Positions 27,101 through 36,078 of a stretch of 64,000 bases of DNA are shown here, one piece after another (within the stretch, counting starts at the first letter, position 1; every line of letters begins with the position of its first letter). This stretch comes from Parachlamydiales bacterium (GTDB lineage: Bacteria; Chlamydiota; Chlamydiia; Chlamydiales; JABDDJ01), in contig JBAZCF010000012.1 in assembly GCA_041671045.1 (NCBI GenBank), positions 23,870 to 87,869 on the forward strand, given 5' to 3'. The translations under genes were made by a program, and so were the position numbers. The notes under the pieces are model-generated. The model was not told where the DNA came from. It ran no database searches and worked only from the letters and a program-made list of their open reading frames with translations.

Positions 27101-29598
27101 TCCAGGGAGAACAAGGTGTTCAGGGTAGTCAGGGAAATACTGGTAAGACCGGACAGACTGGAATGACCGGAGAGACTGGTGCGGGAGAAACCGGCATGAC
27201 AGGTATTACAGGTGCAACAGGACAATCAGGTTATGGAATGACAGGGTTCACTGGTGCAACGGGAATGACTGGAGCAACGGGACAATCGGGGTATGGAATG
27301 ACTGGACTTACTGGCGCAACAGGATTAACGGGTGCGACGGGACAGAGCGGATATGGACAGACAGGATTGACAGGTGAGACAGGTCAGACTGGGTTGACTG
27401 GGGCTACAGGAGAGACAGGAGTGCAGGGATTGCAAGGTATAGTAGGTCCAACAGGTCCGCAAGGGATACAAGGTATTCAGGGTATACAGGGAGAGCAAGG
27501 CAATACGGGCATGACAGGTAGCCAGGGAAATACCGGTATGACGGGTGCCGGAGCGACAGGTATGACTGGTTATGGCGGAACGGGTGGTACCGGTGCAACG
27601 GGAATGAGTGGTTACGGGGCTACAGGTATGACCGGCAAAACAGGTATGACAGGAAAAACTGGTGTGACGGGAATGACAGGATTGACAGGTGCGACAGGAC
27701 AGACCGGCATACAGGGAACTCCAGGCATACAAGGTGAAACCGGGTTTGGCAATACAGGTATGACAGGACTTACAGGTGCCACAGGACAGTCAGGGGCAAG
27801 TATAACAGGAGGGACAGGTATAACCGGTATGACTGGAAATACGGGACCGCAAGGAGAACAAGGCATAACAGGAATGACGGGCATGTCCGGGTACGGTATG
27901 ACAGGACTGACCGGGGCAACCGGTATGACAGGCATAACAGGAGCGACAGGGATGACAGGTGGAGTAGGTGTACAAGGCAGTCAAGGCAATACAGGCATGA
28001 CTGGTGCGACGGGAGCGACAGGTGAAACCGGACTGAAAGGAGATCAGGGTGATAATGGACCGCAAGGCAATACCGGCAAGACGGGTAAGACAGGCATGAC
28101 TGGAATGACTGGAATGACCGGTGCGACGGGTATGACCGGTTATGGCAATACCGGGATGACAGGTATGACCGGACAGGGAGGTACCGGAGTGGCTTATTAC
28201 GGTGTGATGAGTGCTATTGCCAATTTAACACCTCAATATATACCGGATGCAGGAAGTTGGCATAAAATAGACCAATTTAATACCAATGGTATTTCTGATG
28301 GGGTAACCCCGGATCATACAACTGATACGATTACTATTCTAAATTCTGGCATTTATCATGTCTTTATTCAGGGAGAAATTGATATTTATACTGGGATTGA
28401 TTTATTTTGGATTGCAATATATATAAATGGTGTAGCAAATGAATATTTGACGAGTGAATTCTATAATTCCGGTGTAACAAATTACTCTATATCGACAGGA
28501 ACTATTATTCAGTTAAATACCAATGATGTTCTTGAAGTTTATTACAAGGTTGCATTATTAGGGGATTATCCGAATGATTATATTTTGTTCAAAAATGTAA
28601 ATCTATTTGTATTTACCATTGGTGCGGATGGGGTGGCGGGGATAACCGGTATGACAGGAGCAACAGGAGCAACAGGATGGACTGGTGATGAAGGACCGCA
28701 AGGTCCCGGAGGGGCTGGTGGAATTGCAGGAGCTATTTCAGGCAGTTGGTATTATTATCCGTCCTTGATAGGGAGTGGTGAATATATGTCCATTACCGGT
28801 GGTCCTATGTATGGGGATATTACTGAAATAAGTATTGACACACTGGACTCGCATTGGGTTGATTGGGCGGAATTTTTTAATAAGGTAATAAAGGTAAATG
28901 ATTTTATACAACTTGTCCCATATGGTGAAGTCAATTATTATGGAGTGTATAAGATTAAGACTGTAACTGACAATACTACTTACTTTACTTTTGGTGTAGA
29001 ATCTATTGCTTATCGTGCATTAGGTTATCCTTCCAGTGACGGAGATCAATATAACATTCTTTTCAGTGTAAGTGGTGCAATCGGTAGTACTGGCATGACA
29101 GGGATGACAGGAAATATTGGCGGAATGGGTGCGACAGGAATGACAGGGACAGATGGTAGGACAGGACAGACAGGAGGAACAGGTAGTACCGGTCTGACAG
29201 GTTTAGGAGGATATTCTTTACAGGTCTGTGCAGGAGTGAAGTTTGATCCATTAGATAACACTACTTATTATTTTGGGAGTCAGTTTGGACAAGAGCCACA
29301 GATTGTACAATGGTTTTCCTGGATTTATATACCTTGTACTGGGACAGTAACGGCTATTTCTTTCTGTCTTGTTTCCGTAGGACATAGTTCAGCAAATATC
29401 CCTATTTATTTTAGTCATTCCGAAGGGGAAACATTGTTAGGAAATGTTAATTTTGGTGCAGATTCACAACTTCTAAATTTTACCGGATTAAGTATTGCAG
29501 TAACGGCAGGTGATTATTTTGAAATAAAATTTGTCACGCCAAATTTCTTAACTAATCCGACGAGTTGTTTAATAAGTGGAGTTGTATATATTGAATAG
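24151..29598 (+). CDS. Very long collagen-like tail fibre protein
   Basis: 1815 residues. Long Gly-X-Thr / Gly-X-Gln collagen-like tracts alternate with at least five globular insertions (first ~205 residues; segments near 25.40-25.72, 26.15-26.45, 28.19-28.64, 28.74-29.08 kb; and the C-terminus). The module I-V-G-P-T-G-P-Q-G (or close variants) followed by repeated I-Q-G recurs about five times (near 25.22, 25.82, 26.74, 27.06 and 27.44 kb). The A/T-rich globular inserts contrast with the more G/C-rich repeats, which suggests modular exchange. The fibre would be a trimer and probably carries receptor-binding or sugar-binding heads. Threonine at the Y position is a known O-glycosylation site in bacterial collagen-like proteins, and glycosyltransferase genes follow downstream. 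Confidence 0.8.
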   Translation: MATLDGLPYFKKLNLNTEFINSLIQKGNINVAADFPLLVDVQVRYTYFVLAAVTDNVPLHTNTGLSFINGDIISWDGVTWTLLGNYIIDIPMGATGVPGAVSFQYWYNTDLTPDTNGEMYLDSTLITDISTIALYDIDNNSVDVSSFFAYIEGIDSRDIYLQITSVANNGISGVYFAYSISYNYPVHILIMNVIYFGGSGTINLNDPMVVSFTIGGPIGKTGKTGSTGLTGTTGQTGQTGQTGLTGIQGPIGQTGPQGVQGIQGVQGEQGNTGQTGVQGVQGEAGVTGETGATGGIGGIGTTGMTGMSGQSITGTTGATGMTGQSGYGMTGLTGATGLQGEQGQTGMTGQTGVQGDQGIVGPTGPQGIQGVQGIQGIQGNTGQTGKTGMTGKTGMTGVQGEQGNTGETGQTGITGVHSGRRWIFGTDPSVEGVFKPGQETFLMLDYFYINYVDYDGVDVNVWILSWLAGDIIKIEHESTPSIFGIYTFNTIEDYETYFKINITVITGNGSLLLDERYIFTQIKTGLQGLTGITGETGSQGNTGQTGKTGMTGQTGIQGIVGPTGPQGVQGIQGIQGEQGNTGQTGIQGEQGNTGQTGIGQTGATGQSGMSITGSTGQTGETGFGNIGVTGMTGTGSTGPTGPAGQTGVTGAGETGATGQTGTPGAGGLTWIEKSANYTIAGYEGVLANTLGGTWELTLPLSPTIGTTVGISDAKSNFATANLSVLRNGELIHGIAEDLSCDVDDVAFNLVYTGSTTGWKIETYLSQGFTGVAQGPQGNTGATGETGAGYTGATGMTGLTGAVGETGAGETGAVGGTGMTGATGMTGVGSTGAIGGTGATGQSGFGQTGITGMTGATGATGQIGIQGIVGPTGPQGIQGIQGIQGEQGNTGETGIQGNTGMTGAGETGAAGVTGETGTTGETGATGQTGVGTTGETGIAGSTGQTGYGNTGITGNTGTTGQTGQTGEQGSQGIQGEVGPTGPQGIQGEQGVQGSQGNTGKTGQTGMTGETGAGETGMTGITGATGQSGYGMTGFTGATGMTGATGQSGYGMTGLTGATGLTGATGQSGYGQTGLTGETGQTGLTGATGETGVQGLQGIVGPTGPQGIQGIQGIQGEQGNTGMTGSQGNTGMTGAGATGMTGYGGTGGTGATGMSGYGATGMTGKTGMTGKTGVTGMTGLTGATGQTGIQGTPGIQGETGFGNTGMTGLTGATGQSGASITGGTGITGMTGNTGPQGEQGITGMTGMSGYGMTGLTGATGMTGITGATGMTGGVGVQGSQGNTGMTGATGATGETGLKGDQGDNGPQGNTGKTGKTGMTGMTGMTGATGMTGYGNTGMTGMTGQGGTGVAYYGVMSAIANLTPQYIPDAGSWHKIDQFNTNGISDGVTPDHTTDTITILNSGIYHVFIQGEIDIYTGIDLFWIAIYINGVANEYLTSEFYNSGVTNYSISTGTIIQLNTNDVLEVYYKVALLGDYPNDYILFKNVNLFVFTIGADGVAGITGMTGATGATGWTGDEGPQGPGGAGGIAGAISGSWYYYPSLIGSGEYMSITGGPMYGDITEISIDTLDSHWVDWAEFFNKVIKVNDFIQLVPYGEVNYYGVYKIKTVTDNTTYFTFGVESIAYRALGYPSSDGDQYNILFSVSGAIGSTGMTGMTGNIGGMGATGMTGTDGRTGQTGGTGSTGLTGLGGYSLQVCAGVKFDPLDNTTYYFGSQFGQEPQIVQWFSWIYIPCTGTVTAISFCLVSVGHSSANIPIYFSHSEGETLLGNVNFGADSQLLNFTGLSIAVTAGDYFEIKFVTPNFLTNPTSCLISGVVYIE

Positions 29599-29600
29599 TT

Positions 29601-30677
29601 ATGACATACTTGACAGAATTATTACAGGGTTTTCAAGGGATGACCGGGATGACGGGAGCGACGGGTATGAGTGGATATGGGATGACTGGATTAACAGGCG
29701 CTACAGGTATAACTGGCATGACCGGGATGACGGGGGCTACCGGGGCGACTGGTATGACCGGAAATTCCAATTTGGACAACGGTGGAGCAACGGGGCAGAT
29801 GGCATTTTGGAACGGAACGAAATGGACTAATACGGAAACGAGTGAACTGGTTTGGGATGATACTAATAAAAGGGTTGGAATTGGGACGACGGGGCCACTT
29901 TCTAAATTAGACGTCTTAGTTAGTGGTACGGCACTTGCAAACGTAGATGTAGTCGGCACCGCAGGTAACTTTGAAGGTCCTACTCCAACGGGTCAGGGTT
30001 CAACCTTGAGTATTACAAGCAATGACGCTGTAGCGGCCGATATTGGTGGTGTCTTAGCGTTTGGTGGTAATTATAATGGCACTGGCTATGCAAACTGGGC
30101 ATCGATTAAGGGACTAAAAGCAGATGCAACCTCGACCAATTATGGTGGATACATGTCATTCTTTACTCGTTTAACTGGGGCAGGGAGTGTAGAACGAATG
30201 AGAATAAATACGAGCGGCAACGTCGGGATTGGAACAAGAGTACCTTTAAGACGATTAGATATAAACGAAGCAACAGGGAACTGCTTAAGACTGATATATA
30301 ATGATTCTGATGGAAGTGCGGCAAATTATACTGATTTTATACTTAATTCAACTGGTGATCTTCTTATAACGCCATCTGGTGGTGATATAGTTGTAAATGG
30401 TTCGTTAAACTATGCTGTCGATACAGAAGCGAGTGATACTTATGTCATCACTCTCACCCCTGCCATTACCGCTTATGTTGCCGGAATGTATATCTGTTTT
30501 AAAGCTAATACAGTTAATACAGGTGCTGCAACTATAAATGTTAATGGACTTGGAGCCAAAACTATTGTGAAACAAGTTTCAACTGCACTTGTTGATGGTG
30601 ATATTCTTGCAGGTATGTTATGTATGATTGTTTATGATGGAACAAATTTTGTTCTTATAAATCCTGTGGTTAATTAA
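29601..30677 (+). CDS. Collagen-like fibre with tail-fibre head domain
   Basis: 358 residues. A short collagen-like tract (residues about 10-55) is followed by a typical fibre head: two copies of an NVGIGT/VGIGTTGPLSKLDV-type motif (near residues 90-105 and 207-222) as seen in phage tail fibres, and a C-terminal domain (about 275-358) of the NTGAATINVNGLGAKTI type common at the ends of tail proteins. It begins two bases after the long fibre gene and is the last gene before a promoter-containing gap. Likely the distal or receptor-contacting fibre; no chaperone domain is visible. Confidence 0.75.
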   Translation: MTYLTELLQGFQGMTGMTGATGMSGYGMTGLTGATGITGMTGMTGATGATGMTGNSNLDNGGATGQMAFWNGTKWTNTETSELVWDDTNKRVGIGTTGPLSKLDVLVSGTALANVDVVGTAGNFEGPTPTGQGSTLSITSNDAVAADIGGVLAFGGNYNGTGYANWASIKGLKADATSTNYGGYMSFFTRLTGAGSVERMRINTSGNVGIGTRVPLRRLDINEATGNCLRLIYNDSDGSAANYTDFILNSTGDLLITPSGGDIVVNGSLNYAVDTEASDTYVITLTPAITAYVAGMYICFKANTVNTGAATINVNGLGAKTIVKQVSTALVDGDILAGMLCMIVYDGTNFVLINPVVN

Positions 30678-30699
30678 TTTTCTTTTCTTTTTTTCTTTT

Positions 30700-30726
30700 T
30701 AATTCAAATATTTTCCATAAATTTGA
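30700..30726 (+). promoter_or_regulatory. Bacteroidota-type promoter before the glycosylation cluster
   Basis: TAAATTTG at 30719-30726 fits the TAnnTTTG -7 box; the -33 position is T-rich rather than TTG. The 73-bp gap between the fibre gene and the first transferase gene is strongly A/T-rich. It probably gives the transferase genes separate transcription from the fibres. Confidence 0.45.
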
Positions 30727-30750
30727 AGAAAAATTTAAACTCTCTCTCTT

Positions 30751-33420
30751 ATGGAAAAACTATTTGACTTTTCAGTTCAGGGTCTGGCCGAGACATTACT
30801 TCCCAGTCGTATTACAGAACCTACCGCATGGGTAGGCCATATTCCTTTCGCTTATTATCTTGTAGAAAAGACACGCCCTGAACTCATCGTAGAACTCGGA
30901 GTGCATACCGGTAACAGTTTCCTTGCTTTTTGCGATGCTGTGATGGCATTACAATTGGATTGCAAGTGTTACGGGGTGGATACTTTTAGGGGCGATAAAC
31001 ATGCAGGGTTTTATGATCAAAAGGTTTATGTTGATTTAATGGAACATATTTTTAACAAAGGAATTGATTGTGCAGAGGTCCTTCAGGAAACTTTTGACCA
31101 GGCGGTGGATAAATTCGAGGATAATAGTATTGATATTCTGCATATCGATGGATGCCATACTTATGAGGAGACCAGGCATAATTTTGGAACATGGTTTAAA
31201 AAAGTTAAGGATAATGGGTTTATCCTTTTTCATGATACTATGATAACCAGGGATGACTTTGGAGTATGGAAATTATGGCAAGAATTGGAAAATCACCCGT
31301 TGAAATTATCGACCTTTAATTTTATTCATTCCTGTGGATTGGGTGTATTGCAGATGAATGCAGTTGGAGCTTTGCCAAGATGGGAATTCAATGATCCGGA
31401 GGAAACGATGAAATATTTCGAAGATCTGGGCGAAACCATTTATCACGAATACAAGTTCGGCAAACGAGTAGACCGGTCGTCATGGATGGAAAGACAAATC
31501 ATTTCGAATGCAAAAGAATGGGAGCAAGGGACAGCAGAGCAAATACTTTCCGGAACACCAACTGTAATGAAAAAGGAGAATTATAAGGTTTGTCTGACAT
31601 TTATCTGCCGGAACAATAAAGATACCATCCAGCGAATGATCCGTAGTTGTGCTTCTATTACCGACTGTGTCGTGGCTTGTGATACCGGCAGTGTAGATAA
31701 TACCATTATCCTTATCCGGCAAGTCTGTGAAGAACTATCAATAGATTGTGAAATTTTTATTGATCTGTGGGTTAACTTTGGCGTTAACCGTACCATAATG
31801 ATGCAACATGCCCGTAACCATGCAGAATATATGTTTGTCATGGACACGGATGAAACGTTGGAGATCACCCCGGAATTCAAAAAAGAAGATCTGAAAGACG
31901 ATGTGATCATGGTTGCTACCAGTGATGGTGTGACCACGTATTATCGTGACAGGTTTTTTAGTAATAATGTAGAATGGACCTGGATTGGTGCAGCACATGA
32001 ATTTCCTTCCGGTCCCGGAGCCAAAACAAAAGGTCAGGCCACCGGACTTAATCTCCGGCTTTATTCCAAACAGGATAATGGTCATATTCAGCGTAACTAT
32101 GATCTTCTGTTGAAAGACTATGAAAAGAACCCGCATGATTCTCGCACACTTTTTTATCTTGGTGAAAGCGCTTATGATCTGGGAAAAAACGAAGAGGCGT
32201 TAAAGTTCTTTAAAGAAAGATCGGATATTCCTTTTTTCCCGGAAGAGTCTTGGTATGCCATTTATAAAACCGGAAAGACTTATGAAAGGATGAAAGACTT
32301 TGAGAAGGCCGAGAATGCCTATTTAAAGGCTTACAGTCGGCGTTCAACCCGGATGGAACCGGTATATGCTCTGGCTTATATGCTGGCCCAGAACAACGAT
32401 CACGCCAAAGCATGCATATTTTATGATATAGCTATGCGGATACCGTATCCCAATGGTGATGTTTTGTTCGTGGAAGATTATTTGTATCGTTACAACTGTG
32501 CCTTTTATTTCTGTATATCTCTTTATTATGCGGGTAGGTTTGTTGAAAGTTTTGAACTGGCAGAGAAGGTTGCCGATGAACTGAAGGATAAGATGCCGGC
32601 AGATGTGTACAACAGGCATTTGTTGAATATTATGTACTGTGAACAGCAATTGGTAAAGCAAGGATGGCGGGAAAGATTTATCGTATGCCCTGCGGATTTA
32701 AGGTTTGACGGACTGGGGGATAACTTATTGCATTCTCATCTGGCAGGACTGGCGAAAAAAGCAGGGTACAAAAAGGTTTATTTGAGTTCCCTGATGAAGT
32801 TCAAGACACCAGGGACCAAAGAAGTTGTGTATCTGAACAATCCTGATGTGGATGGTGAGATTGAACGGTATGGATTGAAGAGTGAAGATGCCTGGGCCAA
32901 AAGTATTGTCTGTGGGGAAGTGCCGACACATGATATGGAGTACATGAAATTGATTGCGTTGAGCCATGGATTCTATAAAGAAGGAGAATATTACTATCCC
33001 GTTGCAATAGCCAAGGAATATTCCGGTGAAGTTTGGAAAAATTTCGATGGGATAATTTTCGATGGATATGGCAAAACTAATATTGTAAGTGAGGAAAAAG
33101 TTAAGAGATACTTCGCTAAATTCGGACTACCGTCTTATCAAATTACACTGGACAATACCGACAGTGATGTAAAACATTCTAATGCCGGTTTAAAACGGAT
33201 TTGGTTTGATAATGTACCGGAGATTAATGTAAAGAATATTAATGAATATTTTTATTTAATGGCCCGTTCAACTTCTGTTATATGTCTAACATCTGCAACG
33301 GCAATCTTGCGTAGTAAGATGGATACTACCGTACTAACCGAAACCAGTTGGTTGAACAATCCGCTTTGCCAATGTCATATGAGACCATACAATAACTATA
33401 TAAATCTTGATGAGATATGA
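30751..33420 (+). CDS. Three-part methyltransferase / family-2-like glycosyltransferase / GT-B-like protein
   Basis: 889 residues. Residues about 20-190 resemble class I SAM methyltransferases of the Methyltransf_24 type (E48-L49-G50 in ELGVHTGNS; CYGVDTF; DILHIDGCHTYEE). Residues about 275-450 resemble a GT-A glycosyltransferase (nucleotide-sugar region ACDTGSVDNT near 311-318 and a DxD-like VMDTDE near 365). Residues about 455-640 look like tetratricopeptide repeats. The C-terminal ~250 residues contain FDGLGDNLLHSHL and resemble GT-B (family 9-like) enzymes. It overlaps the next methyltransferase by 4 bases. Together this suggests assembly or capping of a glycan, possibly on the virion fibres encoded just upstream. 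Substrate is unknown. Confidence 0.65.
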   Translation: MEKLFDFSVQGLAETLLPSRITEPTAWVGHIPFAYYLVEKTRPELIVELGVHTGNSFLAFCDAVMALQLDCKCYGVDTFRGDKHAGFYDQKVYVDLMEHIFNKGIDCAEVLQETFDQAVDKFEDNSIDILHIDGCHTYEETRHNFGTWFKKVKDNGFILFHDTMITRDDFGVWKLWQELENHPLKLSTFNFIHSCGLGVLQMNAVGALPRWEFNDPEETMKYFEDLGETIYHEYKFGKRVDRSSWMERQIISNAKEWEQGTAEQILSGTPTVMKKENYKVCLTFICRNNKDTIQRMIRSCASITDCVVACDTGSVDNTIILIRQVCEELSIDCEIFIDLWVNFGVNRTIMMQHARNHAEYMFVMDTDETLEITPEFKKEDLKDDVIMVATSDGVTTYYRDRFFSNNVEWTWIGAAHEFPSGPGAKTKGQATGLNLRLYSKQDNGHIQRNYDLLLKDYEKNPHDSRTLFYLGESAYDLGKNEEALKFFKERSDIPFFPEESWYAIYKTGKTYERMKDFEKAENAYLKAYSRRSTRMEPVYALAYMLAQNNDHAKACIFYDIAMRIPYPNGDVLFVEDYLYRYNCAFYFCISLYYAGRFVESFELAEKVADELKDKMPADVYNRHLLNIMYCEQQLVKQGWRERFIVCPADLRFDGLGDNLLHSHLAGLAKKAGYKKVYLSSLMKFKTPGTKEVVYLNNPDVDGEIERYGLKSEDAWAKSIVCGEVPTHDMEYMKLIALSHGFYKEGEYYYPVAIAKEYSGEVWKNFDGIIFDGYGKTNIVSEEKVKRYFAKFGLPSYQITLDNTDSDVKHSNAGLKRIWFDNVPEINVKNINEYFYLMARSTSVICLTSATAILRSKMDTTVLTETSWLNNPLCQCHMRPYNNYINLDEI

Positions 33421-33911
33421 TTGAAACGATAGAATTCAATGGAAAGTTATATCCCAAGTTTCAGGCCAGTGGCAATGCAGCACGATTTGTCATTCCGTTT
33501 GCATTGGAAGTTTGTAAAGGTCAGGGATTGGATATTGGTTATGGCAAATTAGAATGGAAATTCCCTGATGCTATTGGTATTGATTTTGGCGGAAAACATC
33601 ATGCCATGAATCTACCGGAATTTCAGTGGGATTATATATTTTCTTCACATTGTTTGGAACACATTAAAGAACCATACTATAAAGTATTGAATTACTGGGC
33701 AAGATATTTAAGGCCGGAAGGAACTTTGTTTTTATATTTGCCTCATCCTGATCAAGAGTATTGGTGGCCTATAAATGATACAAAACATTTACATGTATTA
33801 TGGCCGGAAGAGATTCTTAAATACTTACATGAAAGCCAATACTGGACGAAAATATTTGTTTCCGAAAGGGATCTTAATCATTCTTTTGTCGCAATGGCTC
33901 AAAAACTATAA
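33417..33911 (+). CDS. Class I SAM-dependent methyltransferase
   Basis: 164 residues. Motif I is visible as L38-D39-I40-G41 (GLDIGYGK), an acidic GIDFG strand follows, and the FSSHCLEHIKEP segment plus LRPEGTLFLYLPHPDQE match the later motifs of the Methyltransf_11 group. The start overlaps the upstream transferase stop (ATGA). Short for the fold but all core strands are suggested. Likely modifies a sugar or lipid-like acceptor in the same pathway as its neighbours. Confidence 0.7.
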   Translation: MIETIEFNGKLYPKFQASGNAARFVIPFALEVCKGQGLDIGYGKLEWKFPDAIGIDFGGKHHAMNLPEFQWDYIFSSHCLEHIKEPYYKVLNYWARYLRPEGTLFLYLPHPDQEYWWPINDTKHLHVLWPEEILKYLHESQYWTKIFVSERDLNHSFVAMAQKL

Positions 33912-33913
33912 TC

Positions 33914-34450
33914 ATGCATAAACTTTCAATGTTCAATATGTCCTTATTTGTCGAGGATTTTGTCAAAAAAGAATACTCCGGAAAAGCAACTTTTATCCTT
34001 GATGTGGGCAGTCAGGATGTTAATGGTACTTACAAAGAATTTTTTATCCGGCAAAACGGATGGTATTATACCGGCATGGACGTTACTGCCGGTGCAAATG
34101 TAAATATTATCGTAAGAGATATTTATAACTGGAGAGAAATACAGGACCGTACTTATGATATCGTAATATCTGGACAGACTCTGGAGCATATAGAATATCC
34201 CTGGCTTACCATAAAAGAAATGGCAAGAGTGATGAAACCCGGCGGGTTGTTATGCATTATCGTCCCGTCATCCGGATTTGAACATCGTTATCCGGTGGAT
34301 TGTTACCGTTATTTTCCTGACGGGCTGAGGGCCCTTGCAAAATGGGCGGAACTGGAAGTGTTGTCCAGTTACAACTGCTGGGATGAAGTACCGAATCTGG
34401 GCGAGAGGAATGTATGGAAAGACAGTGTATTGATCGCACGTAAACCTTAA
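33914..34450 (+). CDS. Class I SAM-dependent methyltransferase
   Basis: 178 residues. Motif I is ILDVGSQDVNG (D30-V31-G32-S33), followed by YYTGMDV, a VISGQTLEHIEYPW post-motif and MKPGGLLCIIVPSSG, a standard Methyltransf_11 layout. Two bases separate it from the previous methyltransferase. The two enzymes are only distantly similar to each other, so this is not a recent tandem duplication. Part of the surface-glycan cluster. Confidence 0.75.
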   Translation: MHKLSMFNMSLFVEDFVKKEYSGKATFILDVGSQDVNGTYKEFFIRQNGWYYTGMDVTAGANVNIIVRDIYNWREIQDRTYDIVISGQTLEHIEYPWLTIKEMARVMKPGGLLCIIVPSSGFEHRYPVDCYRYFPDGLRALAKWAELEVLSSYNCWDEVPNLGERNVWKDSVLIARKP

Positions 34451-34461
34451 AGTTTAAAAGC

Positions 34462-34662
34462 ATGAAAGCGACATTTGAATCAAGATTTAATATTGAAGAT
34501 AAAGTTTACCATGTCATCAATCCGGAAATTCAGGGGATAATCATTGAGGTCAGGTTTTGTTATGTGTTGAAAGAAATAGAATACCTGGTAAGTACGGCAA
34601 TAGGGACCCGTTTCTGGATGGATGAGATGGAATTGACATTGGAAAAACCCTTTCAATTATGA
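34462..34662 (+). CDS. Small conserved phage protein, SH3-like
   Basis: 66 residues, with the pattern F.IEDKVYHV near the start and a G-I-I-I-E-V turn, ending in a WMDEMEL segment. Small phage proteins with this layout (D-x-V-Y then G-x-I then E-x-E-L) are widespread and predicted to be SH3-like beta barrels without known function. Its stop overlaps the start of the glycosyltransferase gene by four bases (ATGA). Function unknown. Confidence 0.5.
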   Translation: MKATFESRFNIEDKVYHVINPEIQGIIIEVRFCYVLKEIEYLVSTAIGTRFWMDEMELTLEKPFQL

Positions 34663-35444
34663 TCATTAAAGTTTGGTCACCGGAACATCTGCAGAATCAC
34701 GCATGGTCTTTGCGTCAAACCATTATGCAAATGGGTCATGGTATAATTATGGCTGACAAGGTTGATAAAGGCGATGATTATTTATATATTCTCTATTGTC
34801 CGCAAGTATTGAATGGCAGGTTTCCTGATAAATATATCGTCTATCATACCGAACATGCCGAACGGTTTTTGACTGGAAATGATAATAAAAAGATATTCGA
34901 AAATGCCGAGGCAATATGGTGTCACACTCCGGAAACTATTGCAGAATTCAATAAGTATTATCCTGATATTAAATGTGAACTGGTTCCACCAGGATGGATT
35001 TTTGTTCCAAAACATGACAAAGATAGAATTTATGATGTAACATTTTATGGTAACCTGAACGAAAGAAGGGTAAGAATCCTTGAACTGTTTGAAAACAATG
35101 GAATAAAAGTTAATGTTATTACGCAATTATTCGGGAAAGAATTGCTTGAACAACTTTTGCAGTCAAAGATAGTTCTGAACCTGCATTATGCCATCCCTGC
35201 CCCTATAGAACTGTTCAGGATACACGAAGGGTTGTCAATGGGCTGTCATGTCATTTCAGAGGTAAGTTCGACTGAAGGCTTTAAAATCGATTATGGGACA
35301 ATAGTGCAATTTATGGATGATCCGTATAAAATGATTTTATGGACAAAATATTTACTTGACAACAAAATAAAACCTAACTTTGACATTGCAAAACTTGATA
35401 ACCGGTCTTATATTGAAGAGGCTATAAAAAAATTAAAACTATGA
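34659..35444 (+). CDS. GT-B-like glycosyltransferase (group 1 type)
   Basis: 261 residues. HTEHAERFL, AIWCHTPETIAEF, VPPGWIFVPKH, VTFYGNLNERR and the C-terminal FRIHEGLSMGCHVISEVSSTEG segments fit the GT-B fold of family 4-type glycosyltransferases, with E at the HEGLS loop as the likely donor-binding acidic residue. Shorter than the usual 350-400 residues. It overlaps genes on both sides by 4 bases. It completes the putative glycan pathway next to the Thr-rich fibres. Donor and acceptor cannot be read from the sequence. Confidence 0.7.
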   Translation: MIIKVWSPEHLQNHAWSLRQTIMQMGHGIIMADKVDKGDDYLYILYCPQVLNGRFPDKYIVYHTEHAERFLTGNDNKKIFENAEAIWCHTPETIAEFNKYYPDIKCELVPPGWIFVPKHDKDRIYDVTFYGNLNERRVRILELFENNGIKVNVITQLFGKELLEQLLQSKIVLNLHYAIPAPIELFRIHEGLSMGCHVISEVSSTEGFKIDYGTIVQFMDDPYKMILWTKYLLDNKIKPNFDIAKLDNRSYIEEAIKKLKL

Positions 35445-35704
35445 GTATTACACAGCAGCAACTCGACTATTTATGCATTAACCAACAGTCATCTATTGGT
35501 AGCCGTACAGTACGGCTGGTGGAACTTGCTCGCACCGGTGACATAAGCGCTCCAGCATTGGCAGCGAATATCATGGCCAGTCATGGACTAATGAAAGCCA
35601 TCAAAGACTTTGATGTGACAACGGATGAATTAACTGATGCTGAAATGTTCTCGGCACAGGAAAAGTTGTGGCAACTGGAGCGATCTCCGGAATCTTATTA
35701 TTAA
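35441..35704 (+). CDS. Small protein of unknown function
   Basis: 87 residues, predicted helical, starting MSITQQQLDYL, with no recognised motif. Starts on an ATGA overlapping the stop of the glycosyltransferase. The 49-bp gap after it carries no clear promoter. Probably a late-operon accessory protein. Confidence 0.5.
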   Translation: MSITQQQLDYLCINQQSSIGSRTVRLVELARTGDISAPALAANIMASHGLMKAIKDFDVTTDELTDAEMFSAQEKLWQLERSPESYY

Positions 35705-35753
35705 CCCTTAAATCTCACAGGTGAAGTTGGGATAACTATAAATATATAAAGTC

Positions 35754-36044
35754 ATGTATACATTAAGAATTATTGAAGAAACTCGGACGGATGAGAGTAA
35801 ACCTTTCGAGCAGGTAACTGAAAATTTCTCTCTTGGAAATTCCTACACCATTTTACGCAAGGATTCAACAACTGAATTTAACAGACGTTTAGATGAAATG
35901 TTTCCTGGCGAAGATCGGGTTAAAATCAGACTTATTTTAATCCCTGAATCTGGCCATGAATTTTTTATTATGGAAGAAACGCCATTGGAAAGGTTTGATT
36001 ATTTTATTATGACCGATTCTGGGAAAACATTTGAACGACTATAG
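35754..36044 (+). CDS. Small protein of unknown function
   Basis: 96 residues; the first third (ENFSLGNSYTILRKDS) and the middle look beta-rich, with no catalytic motif. It follows a 49-bp gap and is followed by a 34-bp gap. I do not recognise a family. Confidence 0.45.
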   Translation: MYTLRIIEETRTDESKPFEQVTENFSLGNSYTILRKDSTTEFNRRLDEMFPGEDRVKIRLILIPESGHEFFIMEETPLERFDYFIMTDSGKTFERL

Positions 36045-36078
36045 CCTTGGACGGGCTTTGTAAAATCCATTTAATATT

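Noticed and set aside
24708..27935. Long antisense open frames across the collagen-like genes (for example 24760-25464 and 27325-27732, minus strand)
   Set aside because: They arise from the codon composition of Gly-X-Thr repeats, give Ser/Thr/Cys/His-rich or Pro/Val-rich nonsense and have no leader motif.
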